Shown: piece after piece, positions 17,030 through 24,854 of the stretch
Numbering within the stretch: the stretch's first letter is position 1
Layout of the letters: the number at the start of each line of letters is the position of its first letter
Source: Polaromonas sp.
Lineage (GTDB): Bacteria > Pseudomonadota > Gammaproteobacteria > Burkholderiales > Burkholderiaceae_C
Assembly: GCA_013298815.1 (NCBI GenBank)
Contig: JAAFJF010000005.1
Location: forward strand, 28,957 to 92,956
DNA length: 64,000 bases
Reading direction: 5' to 3'
The notes under the pieces: generated by a model
Database searches by the model: none
Told to the model about the DNA's origin: nothing
Seen by the model: the letters and a program-made list of their open reading frames with translations, nothing else
Program-made: the position numbers and the translations under genes

Positions 17030-18643
17030 TCACATCCGTGCCACGCCAAACTGCATCGGTCGCAGTTGCTTGGCTGCCGCTTCCGCGCACATGGCCAAAC
17101 ACTGCGCCAGCACAGCGCGCGTGTCGCGCGGGTCGATCACGCCATCGTCCAGCAACAGGCCCGAGGTGTAAAACGCATCGGCCTGCGAGTTGAACAGTGT
17201 CACGATCTTGTCAAATTGTGCTTTTGATTCGGCGGGGTCGGCTGTCAGCCCCTTGCGCGCCAAACCCGCCTCGGCGACGATTTGCATGGTTTTGGCCGCC
17301 TGTTCCCCGCCCATGACGGCGGTTTTGGCATTCGGCCAGCTGAACAAGAATCGCGGCTGGTAGCCACGTCCGCACATGCCGTAGTTGCCAGCGCCAAACG
17401 ACGCACCGCACTGGATGGTGATTTGTGGCACCGTGGCGCAGGTCACCGCCTGGATCATCTTGGAGCCGTGTTTGATCATTCCGCCCTGTTCGCTCTCCAC
17501 CCCCACCATGTAGCCCGTGGTGTTTTGCAGGTAGATGATGGGCTGGCCCAACTGGCAGCAGCGCTGGATAAAGTGAGTCGCCTTGTTGGCACCCGCCACG
17601 TCAATCGGCCCGTTGTTGGTGATGAAACCCACCGCGTGGCCGTCAATCGCCCCCTGTGCGCAGACGGTGGCCGCGCCATACAGCGGTTTGAACTCCAGAA
17701 AGTCCGAGCCATCCACCAGCCGCGCGATCACCTCGCGCATGTCCACGGGCTGGCGCAGGTCGTCAGACATCAAACCAAGCAAATCGTCACCACTTAGAGA
17801 TGGTATTTTTGCTGCATTTTTAATAGCAGTCTTGGCATATTGCATGGCGGCTACCACCTCTTTTGCCAGTCCTAAAGCATGCCTATCATCTTCTGCCAGA
17901 TACTCACCCAGTCCGGACATGCTGGTGTGCATTTCCGCCCCACCCAGGTCTTCTTCGGTGGCGATTTCACCCGTGGCGGCCTTCAGCAGCGGCGGCCCTG
18001 CTAAAAAAGCCCGCGAGCGCTTGCGCACCATCACCACCACGTCGCTCAGCCCCGGCATGTAGGCCCCGCCCGCCGTGCCCGAACCATGCTGCACGGTGAT
18101 GACCGGGATGCCCGCTGCCGACAGCCGCGCCAGATTCCGAAATAGCGCCCCGCCATGCACAAAACCCTCGACGCGGTAGCGCGTCAGGTTCGCACCCGCG
18201 CTTTCCACCAAGTGAATAAACGGTAATTTGTTTTGCAGCGCAATCTCCTGCAATCGCAATATCTTGTCCAGCCCCATCGGGCCAATCGCCCCAGCGTCGA
18301 TGCCCGAGTCACTCGCCACCACCATGCAACGTGTGCCGCTCACAAAACCAATGCCCGCCACCATGCCACCGCCGGGGATGGATTTGTTTGGGTCTTTGTG
18401 GTCCTGCATATAGCCTGCCAGTGAACACAACGGCAGGTAGGCTGCCCCCGCATCCAGCAGCAGGGCGACCCGTTCGCGCGGCAGCAACTGGCCGCGTTTG
18501 TCAAAAACCGCTTTGGACTTGGCCGAGGCCTGGGCGGAGCGGTCTTCCAGCGCCCGCAGCGCCGCTATCCGTGCCAGCATCGCGCTGTGCCTTTCCAAGG
18601 CGATGGTGCTTTGGGCGTTCCAAGAGGATTGAAAAACGCTCAT
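17030..18643 (-). CDS. atuC: Geranyl-CoA carboxylase, carboxyltransferase beta subunit
   Basis: A 537-residue acyl-CoA carboxylase beta subunit with the usual two crotonase-like halves. HLVESAGANL and GSGTAGGAYMPGLSD lie in the N-terminal half; the latter differs from the methylcrotonyl-CoA carboxylase form and is typical of AtuC. QNTTGYMVGVESEQGGMIKHG and FGAGNYGMCGRGYQPRF lie in the C-terminal half. It transfers carboxyl from AtuF biotin to geranyl-CoA, giving isohexenylglutaconyl-CoA. It overlaps atuB by four bases. The stretch YAKTAIKNAAK between the halves uses AT-rich codons and its DNA resembles the 43-base dispersed repeat (17811-17853), although total length is normal. Confidence 0.92.
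   Translation of the reverse strand: MSVFQSSWNAQSTIALERHSAMLARIAALRALEDRSAQASAKSKAVFDKRGQLLPRERVALLLDAGAAYLPLCSLAGYMQDHKDPNKSIPGGGMVAGIGFVSGTRCMVVASDSGIDAGAIGPMGLDKILRLQEIALQNKLPFIHLVESAGANLTRYRVEGFVHGGALFRNLARLSAAGIPVITVQHGSGTAGGAYMPGLSDVVVMVRKRSRAFLAGPPLLKAATGEIATEEDLGGAEMHTSMSGLGEYLAEDDRHALGLAKEVVAAMQYAKTAIKNAAKIPSLSGDDLLGLMSDDLRQPVDMREVIARLVDGSDFLEFKPLYGAATVCAQGAIDGHAVGFITNNGPIDVAGANKATHFIQRCCQLGQPIIYLQNTTGYMVGVESEQGGMIKHGSKMIQAVTCATVPQITIQCGASFGAGNYGMCGRGYQPRFLFSWPNAKTAVMGGEQAAKTMQIVAEAGLARKGLTADPAESKAQFDKIVTLFNSQADAFYTSGLLLDDGVIDPRDTRAVLAQCLAMCAEAAAKQLRPMQFGVARM
17811..17853 (+). repeat. Diverged 43-base repeat inside atuC
   Basis: By eye, 29 of 43 bases match copy 10 of the dispersed repeat, including an exact run ATTTTTAATAGC and the terminal GGCTA. 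It is read in frame on the minus strand as part of AtuC. Codon use is much more AT-rich than in the flanking sequence. Chance resemblance is not excluded. Confidence 0.4.
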
Positions 18644-19524
18644 GACTGGAATACTTTCGGCGTCTGTGCAAGGTGAAACCCATCAAACGGTTTGATCGCA
18701 TTGCGCCCGCGCACGGCTACTGGTGCTGCAATCGCCCCCCAGCCCACGCGCACCTGGGGCCGTGCACCATCGACGCGCAAGGTCGTACCGCTGATAAAGC
18801 TCGCCGCAGGGCTGAGCAAAAACACAATCGCAGCCGACGTTTCCGCCTCGGTGCCAAAACGCCCCAAGGGCACGGTCTCGCGCATTTCGCGCAGCATGGA
18901 GCCAGCTTCGGGTGGGTAATGATCCATCCCGCTAGAGGCGATATAGCCTGGTGCAACAGCGTTGACCCGCACGCCTGATTGCGCCCATTCCATCGCAGCC
19001 GTTTCGGTCAAGCTCACCATGCCCGCCCGTGCCGCGCCGCTGTGCGCCATGCCCGGCATGGAGCCCCAGATATCGGCCACGATGTTGACAATCGCCCCGC
19101 CGCGCGCCTGCATGGACTGCACATAGCACTCCCGCGCCACCAAAAAACCGCCGGTCAAGTTGGTGTTGATGACGGCCTCCCAGCCCTTGGCGCTGATTTT
19201 TTCCAGCGGCGTGATGTACTGACCGCCCGCATTATTGACCAGCCCGTCGATCTGGCCGTGTTGTTTCACAATCTCGGCAATGGCGGCTTTGACGGTGTAT
19301 TCCTGCCGAATATCACAGACCTGGTAGCTCACCAAGCCGCCATCCTGTTCGATTTCAGCCGTCACCGCCTGCAGTTTTTCCAGATTGCGCCCTAGCAGCA
19401 CGACCTGTGCTCCCAGTGCGGCCAGTTCGTGCGCCGTGCAGCGCCCAATGCCCGAGCCGCCACCGGTGACCAGAACCACCTCGCCAGCAAACAGTTTGTC
19501 TTTAAAAACCGATGTGTATGTCAT
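18640..19524 (-). CDS. atuB: Short-chain dehydrogenase/reductase of the terpene cluster
   Basis: A 294-residue SDR. The NADP(H)-binding motif TGGGSGIG is at 20-27 and NNAGG at 97-101. Instead of the usual YxxxK the active site reads HSGAARAG at 161-168 (His161, Arg166), the pattern I recall from peroxisomal trans-2-enoyl-CoA reductase and related 2,4-dienoyl-CoA reductases. That points to reduction of an enoyl- or dienoyl-CoA rather than an alcohol. Residues after about 255 form a short extra tail. The start at 19524 has TTAGGACT upstream, and the gene lies 28 bases after atuR and overlaps atuC. Confidence 0.85.
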   Translation of the reverse strand: MTYTSVFKDKLFAGEVVLVTGGGSGIGRCTAHELAALGAQVVLLGRNLEKLQAVTAEIEQDGGLVSYQVCDIRQEYTVKAAIAEIVKQHGQIDGLVNNAGGQYITPLEKISAKGWEAVINTNLTGGFLVARECYVQSMQARGGAIVNIVADIWGSMPGMAHSGAARAGMVSLTETAAMEWAQSGVRVNAVAPGYIASSGMDHYPPEAGSMLREMRETVPLGRFGTEAETSAAIVFLLSPAASFISGTTLRVDGARPQVRVGWGAIAAPVAVRGRNAIKPFDGFHLAQTPKVFQS

Positions 19525-19552
19525 GCCATAGTCCTAAATCCAGTCCCAAAAA

Positions 19553-20260
19553 CTAATCCCTGATAAACAGCGCCATCGCCGCCTCGGTCAAATCATCCAG
19601 CCCGGCTTCCTTCTTGGCGTCAAACCACTGAACCGACCAGTTCAGCGCGCCAAATATCAGCAGCCGCGCCAGTTTCACGGGGCATTTCAACTGACCCGAT
19701 GCGAAAAGCGCCTCCAAAACCGGCAGCCACACCGCCTCGTAATCGCGCTGCAGCTGGGCCATGGTGGTGCGCTGACGGGGTGTGAGCGAGCGCCATTCGT
19801 ACAGCATCACCGGGATAAAGTCGCTGCCCGCACCCAGCATCACCTCAAAGTGGTGGCGTATCAAAACATACAGTAGTCGGCGTGATTCTTGCCTAGACTG
19901 CTCTAAATTTAATAGCGAATTAGATGAAAAAGAGGCGTTTTTCAACGCCAATTGCTGCTTTTCAATCGCCGACCGCATCCCCTCGGCCATCACCGCGTAC
20001 AGCAAATCGCCCTTGCTTTTGAAGTGGTAGAAGGGCGAGCCGCTGCGCATGCCCACAGCGGTGGCGATGTCGCGGGTGCTGGTGGCGTCAAACCCTTTTT
20101 TGCGGAACAGCTTGGCAGCGGCGGCGACCAGATCGTTCTTGCGATTCCCGTCTTCCCGCTCTTCCAGCGTTTTACGGGGCCGGCCACGGGGTTTCGCCAC
20201 GGCAGGGGTGGCAGTGTCAGACATCTCAGGAGCGGCAGAAATAGGGGCATCTAAATTCAT
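19553..20260 (-). CDS. atuR: TetR-family regulator of the acyclic terpene genes
   Basis: A 235-residue TetR-type repressor. A Pro/Lys-rich leader (KPRGRPRKTLEEREDG) precedes the helix-turn-helix TRDIATAVGMRSGSPFYHF, with ligand-domain helices following. In Pseudomonas AtuR represses the atu genes and is relieved by terpenoyl-CoA. Here it heads the unit atuR-B-C-D-F and is divergent from atuA, with a large palindrome (20287-20318) in the shared promoter, so autoregulation is likely. The start at MNLDAP (20260) is preferred because an earlier in-frame ATG at 20323 lies beyond the operator; MSDTATP at 20224 is also possible. The SSNSLLNLEQSRQE stretch is encoded by DNA resembling the 43-base repeat. 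Confidence 0.85.
   Translation of the reverse strand: MNLDAPISAAPEMSDTATPAVAKPRGRPRKTLEEREDGNRKNDLVAAAAKLFRKKGFDATSTRDIATAVGMRSGSPFYHFKSKGDLLYAVMAEGMRSAIEKQQLALKNASFSSNSLLNLEQSRQESRRLLYVLIRHHFEVMLGAGSDFIPVMLYEWRSLTPRQRTTMAQLQRDYEAVWLPVLEALFASGQLKCPVKLARLLIFGALNWSVQWFDAKKEAGLDDLTEAAMALFIRD
19874..19916 (-). repeat. Diverged 43-base repeat inside atuR
   Basis: By eye, about 30 of 43 bases match the consensus of the dispersed repeat, including TTGCCTA and the end AATAGC. It is translated in the reading direction of atuR, where codons turn abruptly AT-rich (TTA AAT TTA). Confidence 0.45.
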
Positions 20261-20286
20261 GGAAATTGCACGATAACAAAAAATAT

Positions 20287-20318
20287 TAATTTTAGCAAGC
20301 GGTTGCTTGGTAAAATTA
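20287..20318. promoter_or_regulatory. Probable AtuR operator between atuR and atuA
   Basis: A 32-base inverted repeat: left arm TAATTTTAGCAAGC, spacer GGTT, right arm GCTTGGTAAAATTA. Thirteen of the 14 arm positions pair. It lies 27 bases before the atuR start and 28 before atuA, in the position expected for a TetR-family operator that also blocks its own gene. The binding protein is inferred. Confidence 0.75.
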
Positions 20319-20345
20319 GACAAACCTCATTTTCTAGGAGTTTTT

Positions 20346-22178
20346 ATGGCGAATCGAGAAAATATTCGAAAATCAGTACGTATTGGCGGCGCTTCCGGCT
20401 TCTGGGGCGACAGCAGCGTGGGCGCACCGCAGCTGGTGCAGCTTGGCAACGTCGACTACGTGGTGTTTGACTACCTGGCCGAGCTGACCATGTCCGTTCT
20501 CGCCGCCGCCCGCCTGAAAAACCCAGAGCTGGGCTACGCGACAGACTTTGTCACGGTCACCATGAAAGCCATCCTCAAAGACGTGGTGGCCAAAAACATC
20601 AAAATCGTCAGCAACGCCGGCGGCATGAACCCGCACGCCTGCGCCGCCGCGCTGGCTGCCATCGCTGCAGAGCAGGGCGTGACCATAAAGATTGCGGTGG
20701 TTGAGGGCGACGATGTATTGCCGCTCATCCCAGCTTTACGTGAAAAAGGCATCCAAGAGCTGCAAAGTGGTGCTCCCTTGCCCGAGCGCCTGCTCAGCGC
20801 CAACGCCTACCTGGGCGCCGCCCCCATCAAACAGGCGCTGGACGCGGGCGCGCAAGTCGTCATCACCGGCCGCTGCGTCGATAGCGCAGTCACGCTGGGC
20901 GTGTTGATGCATGAATTTGACTGGTCGTTTGACGACCTCGACAAACTTGCCCAAGGCAGTCTAGCCGGCCATTTGATCGAATGCGGCTGCCAGTCTACAG
21001 GCGGCTTGTTCACAGATTGGCAAACCGTACCTAATTGGGACAACATCGGCTACCCAGTGTTGACATGCAACCCAGACGGCAGCTTCACGGTTGAAAAGCC
21101 CCCGCAAACCGGCGGCCTGGTCTCTGTGGCCACCGTGGCCGAGCAATTGGTTTACGAAATCGGCGACCCAGCCAACTACCTCCTGCCCGACGTGGTGTGT
21201 GATTTCACCCAAGTTCAGTTGGAGCAAATAGGTGAAGATCAAGTCTCCGTGCGCGGCGCTCGCGGCAAAGCACCCACGCCGCACTACAAAGTCTCCGCCA
21301 CTTATGCCCACGGCTTTCGCTGCAGCGGGCAACTTACCATCGTCGGGTTAGACGCGGTCACCAAAGCACAAAGAACCGGCGTGGCGATTTTGACCCGCAC
21401 CCGCCGCATGTTGGCAGATGCGGGGCTGAAAGACTATAGCGACACCCTCATCGAAATCCTCGGTGCCGAGTCCTGCTACGGCGCACATAAAAACCCGCAA
21501 GTCCAAACCAGCCGCGAAGCCGTGCTGCGCCTCACAGTCACCCACAGCAGCAAAGAAGCCCTCAACCTCTTCGCCCGCGAAATCGCCCCCGCTGGCACCA
21601 GCTGGTCACCCGGCACCACAGGCGCAGGTGGCCGCCCCAGCCCGTCCCCCATGATCCGGCAATACGCCTTTTTGCTGGATAAAAGCGCCTTGCAGCCGGC
21701 GGTGGTGATGGATGGGGAGCGGACATGGGTTGAAATTGCCGCTCATGTCCCCACCCCCGTTCGGGTTGAGCCTGTCGAAACCCCCGGAACCCTTCGACAA
21801 GCTCAGGGCGAACGGGGATTGGTTTGCGAATGGAAAATAGAAGGCGATTTTGTAACTGTCCCATTAATCCAACTCGCCTACGCCCGCAGCGGCGACAAAG
21901 GCGACACCTCCAACATCGGCCTCATCGCCCGCCAACCCGCCTTTCTGCCCTACATCAAAGCCGCCATCACCGAGCAAACCGTCGCAAACTGGCTTGTCCA
22001 TTTGGTCAAAGGCAAAGTCACCCGCTACGACTTACCCAGCATCAACGCCGTCAATTTCGTCTGCGAACAAGCCTTGGGCGGCGGCGGTATGGGCTCGCTG
22101 CGCAACGATCCGCTGGGCAAAGGCATGGCGCAAATCGTGTTGACCATGCCCGTGCAAATTCCCAAAGAACGCCTATAA
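20346..22178 (+). CDS. atuA: Acyclic terpene utilization protein AtuA
   Basis: A 610-residue AtuA-family protein (DUF1446 domain plus small C-terminal domain), needed for citronellol and geraniol growth in Pseudomonas; its reaction is not settled. The N-terminal VRIGGASGFWGDSSVGAPQL and the internal NAGGMNPHACAAALAAIA and TGRCVDSAVTLGVL are family blocks; the C-terminal domain starts near IQLAYARSGDKGDTSNIGL and ends with NFVCEQALGGGGMGS. The start at 20346 has AGGAG upstream. Residues about 471-491 (TPVRVEPVETPGTLRQAQGE) are encoded by a palindromic repeat that falls in the linker between the two domains, so function is probably spared. It is divergent from atuR. Confidence 0.92.
   Translation: MANRENIRKSVRIGGASGFWGDSSVGAPQLVQLGNVDYVVFDYLAELTMSVLAAARLKNPELGYATDFVTVTMKAILKDVVAKNIKIVSNAGGMNPHACAAALAAIAAEQGVTIKIAVVEGDDVLPLIPALREKGIQELQSGAPLPERLLSANAYLGAAPIKQALDAGAQVVITGRCVDSAVTLGVLMHEFDWSFDDLDKLAQGSLAGHLIECGCQSTGGLFTDWQTVPNWDNIGYPVLTCNPDGSFTVEKPPQTGGLVSVATVAEQLVYEIGDPANYLLPDVVCDFTQVQLEQIGEDQVSVRGARGKAPTPHYKVSATYAHGFRCSGQLTIVGLDAVTKAQRTGVAILTRTRRMLADAGLKDYSDTLIEILGAESCYGAHKNPQVQTSREAVLRLTVTHSSKEALNLFAREIAPAGTSWSPGTTGAGGRPSPSPMIRQYAFLLDKSALQPAVVMDGERTWVEIAAHVPTPVRVEPVETPGTLRQAQGERGLVCEWKIEGDFVTVPLIQLAYARSGDKGDTSNIGLIARQPAFLPYIKAAITEQTVANWLVHLVKGKVTRYDLPSINAVNFVCEQALGGGGMGSLRNDPLGKGMAQIVLTMPVQIPKERL
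21756..21816. repeat. REP-like palindrome inserted in frame in atuA
   Basis: CCCGTTCGGGTTGAGCCTGT at one end and AGCTCAGGGCGAACGGG at the other form an inverted repeat. The same element occurs between gap and tkt at 35758-35820. Here it is translated as part of AtuA. Confidence 0.85.
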
Positions 22179-22196
22179 ATCAAGAATAATGAGGCC

Positions 22197-23318
22197 ATGC
22201 GCCCCAGACTCCTTTTAGACATCAGCTACGCTGACCTGTTCTCCGTTTTTACCCCGCTAACCCCGCTGAACGAAGTTGTAAGCCCAACCAACATCAAACT
22301 CTTCCTCCAGCGCGTCGTCTGCCTCAGCGCCCGCAGCGCTTTCCATGCCCTGTTGCAAACGCTGTTTTTGCCCCCAGCCGCACCCATCATCTACAGTGCC
22401 ATCACAATAGAAACCATGGTCGCCATCGCGCAAGAGCATGGTTTGTCGCCACATTTTGTCGACGTCGACCCCACTACCATGCTGCCCAGCGCGGCAGATT
22501 TAGACGCCTTACTCGTAAAAACCGGTGCCAAAGTCGTCGTCATCGCGCAATTGTTTGGCTGCGTCTCATCGCTGCAAGCGCTGGGTGACGTTTGCAAAAA
22601 GCATGGCGCGCTATTGGTTGAAGACTGCGCCCAAGCGTTCTCGGGAGATTTTCATCTGGGCGACCCTGCGGCTGATTTCTCGCTCTTCTCCTTCGGCCCC
22701 ATAAAGCGCTTCACCGCGCTGGGCGGCGGCATCGTCGTTGGCAAAGACAGGCAAGCGCTAGACAACATTGCCCAAACAATTCAAGCCTGGCCGCGCAAGG
22801 CAGACGCGTGGTTTTTCAAACGCACCTTGAAGTTTTTAGCGCTCAAAATCGTCTCCACCCCGCTCATCTACACCGCTTTGCTGCGCACGCTGTCCGCGCT
22901 GGGAGAAGACGCAGACGCCATCATCGGCAGCATCGCCCGTGGTTTTCAGGCAGGCCGCATCACCCCGCAGCTTGAGTTTCAACCCAGCCCGCGCCAGCAG
23001 CGCTTACTATTTCGCAGGCTAAATGCGGCCAAACACTCAGAATCCCGCAGCGCCGCCGCAGCCCAAATCCTGCAAACCGTGCAAAAGCTGATCCCCACCG
23101 TGGCTTTTGAAACCCTAGGCAATGCCGCCCATAAAAACGCGCACTGGCTCATGCCCGTTTTGGTCAATGACGCAGTGACGCACCCAGCAAACATTGTCAT
23201 CCAACTGCGGCAATTCGGTTTTGATGCCACGCAGGGCGCAACGTCTATGCGGGCTTTTGGTGGTGGTTGCCCCAACGCCCAGCGCATCATGCGCCAAGTG
23301 GTGTATCTTCCGCAGTAG
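22197..23318 (+). CDS. DegT/DnrJ/EryC1-like PLP-dependent aminotransferase family protein
   Basis: A 373-residue fold-type-I PLP protein. The block VVVIAQLFGCVSSLQAL, the following LLVEDCAQAFSGDF and the lysine region FSFGPIKRFTALGGGIVVGK match the DegT layout (cofactor Asp-x-x-Gln, then Schiff-base Lys). Family members usually aminate sugars or act in cell-surface synthesis. No sugar-nucleotide genes are near, so the role is unknown. It starts 18 bases after atuA on the same strand, so it may be co-expressed with it, but no link with terpenes is known to me. Confidence 0.75.
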   Translation: MRPRLLLDISYADLFSVFTPLTPLNEVVSPTNIKLFLQRVVCLSARSAFHALLQTLFLPPAAPIIYSAITIETMVAIAQEHGLSPHFVDVDPTTMLPSAADLDALLVKTGAKVVVIAQLFGCVSSLQALGDVCKKHGALLVEDCAQAFSGDFHLGDPAADFSLFSFGPIKRFTALGGGIVVGKDRQALDNIAQTIQAWPRKADAWFFKRTLKFLALKIVSTPLIYTALLRTLSALGEDADAIIGSIARGFQAGRITPQLEFQPSPRQQRLLFRRLNAAKHSESRSAAAAQILQTVQKLIPTVAFETLGNAAHKNAHWLMPVLVNDAVTHPANIVIQLRQFGFDATQGATSMRAFGGGCPNAQRIMRQVVYLPQ

Positions 23319-23347
23319 CAAATTTTTAAAAATCTCAGAAAGCATCT

Positions 23348-23890
23348 ATGAAATTCAAAATGGCCGAAAACTCCCTGTTTGCCATCCTCATGCGCAACCC
23401 GTGGTGGATCAGCATGCTCATCGTCATCGTCTTTTGTTTGTTGTGCATGGCCATTTTGCCCAAAGACCTGCGCATTTTCGGCATGATGGGCACGTTCCCC
23501 TTCTTCATCACAGGCGCAGTCGCCTTCAAACGCCAATGGGGCAAACCCAGCGCCACCCAACTGCAAACCGAGCTAGACCGCCTGTCCGCCCTATCATGGC
23601 GCGACTTTTCCGCCGAGCTAGAAGCCAAGTTTGTCAAACAAGGCTTTGAAGTCACCCGTTTGACCACGGGCTTAGCAGATTTCAAACTAGAAAAAGCCGG
23701 CCACATCACCCTAGTAACCGCCAAACGCTACAAAGCCGCCACCCACGGCCTAGAAGCCCTGCAAGCTTTGGTTGCCCAACAAGAAGCGCAAGGCGCAGAC
23801 AAGGTCATGTACGTTTGCCTAAGCCCTGTCACAGCGCAGGCGGCTAAGTTTGCTAAGGAAAAAGGGGTGGTTTTGGGGTGGGTAAGCTAA
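23348..23890 (+). CDS. Membrane-anchored restriction-endonuclease-like (Mrr-type) protein
   Basis: A 180-residue protein with two hydrophobic segments (WWISMLIVIVFCLLCMAIL and FGMMGTFPFFITGAVAF) followed by a domain resembling Mrr_cat restriction endonucleases. SWRDFSAELEAKFVKQGFEV fits the first helices and ADFKLEKAGHITLVTAKRYK the catalytic strands. The usual QCK/ExK is TAK here, so catalysis is doubtful. Such membrane-linked Mrr-like proteins are common in Burkholderiales and their role is unclear. The start could be 23348 or the ATG at 23360. It converges with the NYN gene with no spacer. Confidence 0.65.
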   Translation: MKFKMAENSLFAILMRNPWWISMLIVIVFCLLCMAILPKDLRIFGMMGTFPFFITGAVAFKRQWGKPSATQLQTELDRLSALSWRDFSAELEAKFVKQGFEVTRLTTGLADFKLEKAGHITLVTAKRYKAATHGLEALQALVAQQEAQGADKVMYVCLSPVTAQAAKFAKEKGVVLGWVS

Positions 23891-24613
23891 TTACTTTTGT
23901 TTTCCGCGTATGTGCAGATTATTGTGGGTTACACCATCTGGTCTAAGCGTTGGGACGTCTTTAAACTCTAAATAATTTTGCTTACGAACCAAATCGCTTA
24001 ATTTTGTAAAACCGTAATTTCTGGCGTCAAAAGCAGAGTTGTTTTTAGTGATGTGACTGCCAACCGGGCCTAAAGGTGCCCAGCCGTCATCTCTAGAGCT
24101 TGCTTCTATAGCCTCCAAAATCATCGGTTTGAGTGGCGGAAACTCCTGTGGTTTTATATCAGGTTCGGGTGCGGTGCTAGCTTTCAAAATCTCGGTATAT
24201 ACAAATTTATCGCAAGCCGCTACAAAAGCCTCAGGAGTTGTGCGTCGACCAAAACCATAGACAACCAAGCCCGATTCACGTAAGCGAGTAGCTAATCGTG
24301 TGAAATCACTGTCAGAGGAAAATATACAAAATCCGTCAACTTGCTTGGAGTGCAACACATCCATGGCATCAATAATGAGCGCCGAATCAGATGCGTTTTT
24401 ACCCGTTGTGTAGCTAAATTGCTGTATTGGTTGAATGGCAAGTTTATTTAAAACTTCCTTCCAGCTTTGTAATTGTGGCGTTGTCCAGTTTCCATATGCG
24501 CGTTTGATGGTCGCCGTGCCATATCTAGAAACTTCTGCCAATAGCTCCTGAATGACTGATGCACCGTCGTTATCAGCGTCGATAAGAACCGCAAGTTTTG
24601 CATTTGATGCCAT
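23891..24613 (-). CDS. NYN-domain RNase-like protein with LOTUS/OST-HTH domain
   Basis: A 240-residue protein. The N-terminal NYN (PIN-like) domain has the acidic residues of the nuclease site: LAVLIDADND at 7-16, SDSALIID near 75 and FSSDSDFTRLA near 98. The C-terminal 70-80 residues (ILEAIEASSRDDGWAPLGPV to FTKLSDLVRKQNYLEF) match a LOTUS/OST-HTH RNA-binding module. This LabA-like architecture is widespread and is thought to act on RNA; no substrate is known here. The start at 24613 has CTGGAG upstream. Codon use is more AT-rich than in the flanking atu genes, consistent with transfer. Confidence 0.85.
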   Translation of the reverse strand: MASNAKLAVLIDADNDGASVIQELLAEVSRYGTATIKRAYGNWTTPQLQSWKEVLNKLAIQPIQQFSYTTGKNASDSALIIDAMDVLHSKQVDGFCIFSSDSDFTRLATRLRESGLVVYGFGRRTTPEAFVAACDKFVYTEILKASTAPEPDIKPQEFPPLKPMILEAIEASSRDDGWAPLGPVGSHITKNNSAFDARNYGFTKLSDLVRKQNYLEFKDVPTLRPDGVTHNNLHIRGKQK

Positions 24614-24733
24614 AAATCTCCAGAAGGGGTTTGAAAATCTTAGGTCAATATTAACAAATTGTTTTTGAATACAAGCAGACCTGTAGTTTTCTGAAATTTG
24701 CTAAAACCTTGATTTTGACAATTATTAATATCT

Positions 24734-24777
24734 CTAGCCGACGTATTAATTGTCTCAATAGTTATAAAATTAATAGC
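24734..24777 (-). repeat. Dispersed 43-base repeat, copy 3
   Basis: Reversed copy starting CTAGCCGACGTATTAA and ending AAAATTAATAGC, in the 241-base gap between the NYN gene and the DUF433 gene. Apart from the two promoters expected there, I see nothing else in the gap. Confidence 0.6.
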
Positions 24778-24854
24778 AGTCTGAGTGAATTTAAGCATCC
24801 ACCCTCAATCACCCCGAAAGTCGGATAATAGCCATTCAGCCTAGGAGCAAACCT

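Noticed and set aside
12741..18062. Long plus-strand open frames opposite the atu genes
   Set aside because: They have no family features and arise from the GC-rich codon pattern of the genuine minus-strand genes.
20307..20345. Earlier start for AtuA
   Set aside because: The upstream ATG lies within the operator palindrome and has no ribosome site; AGGAG supports 20346.
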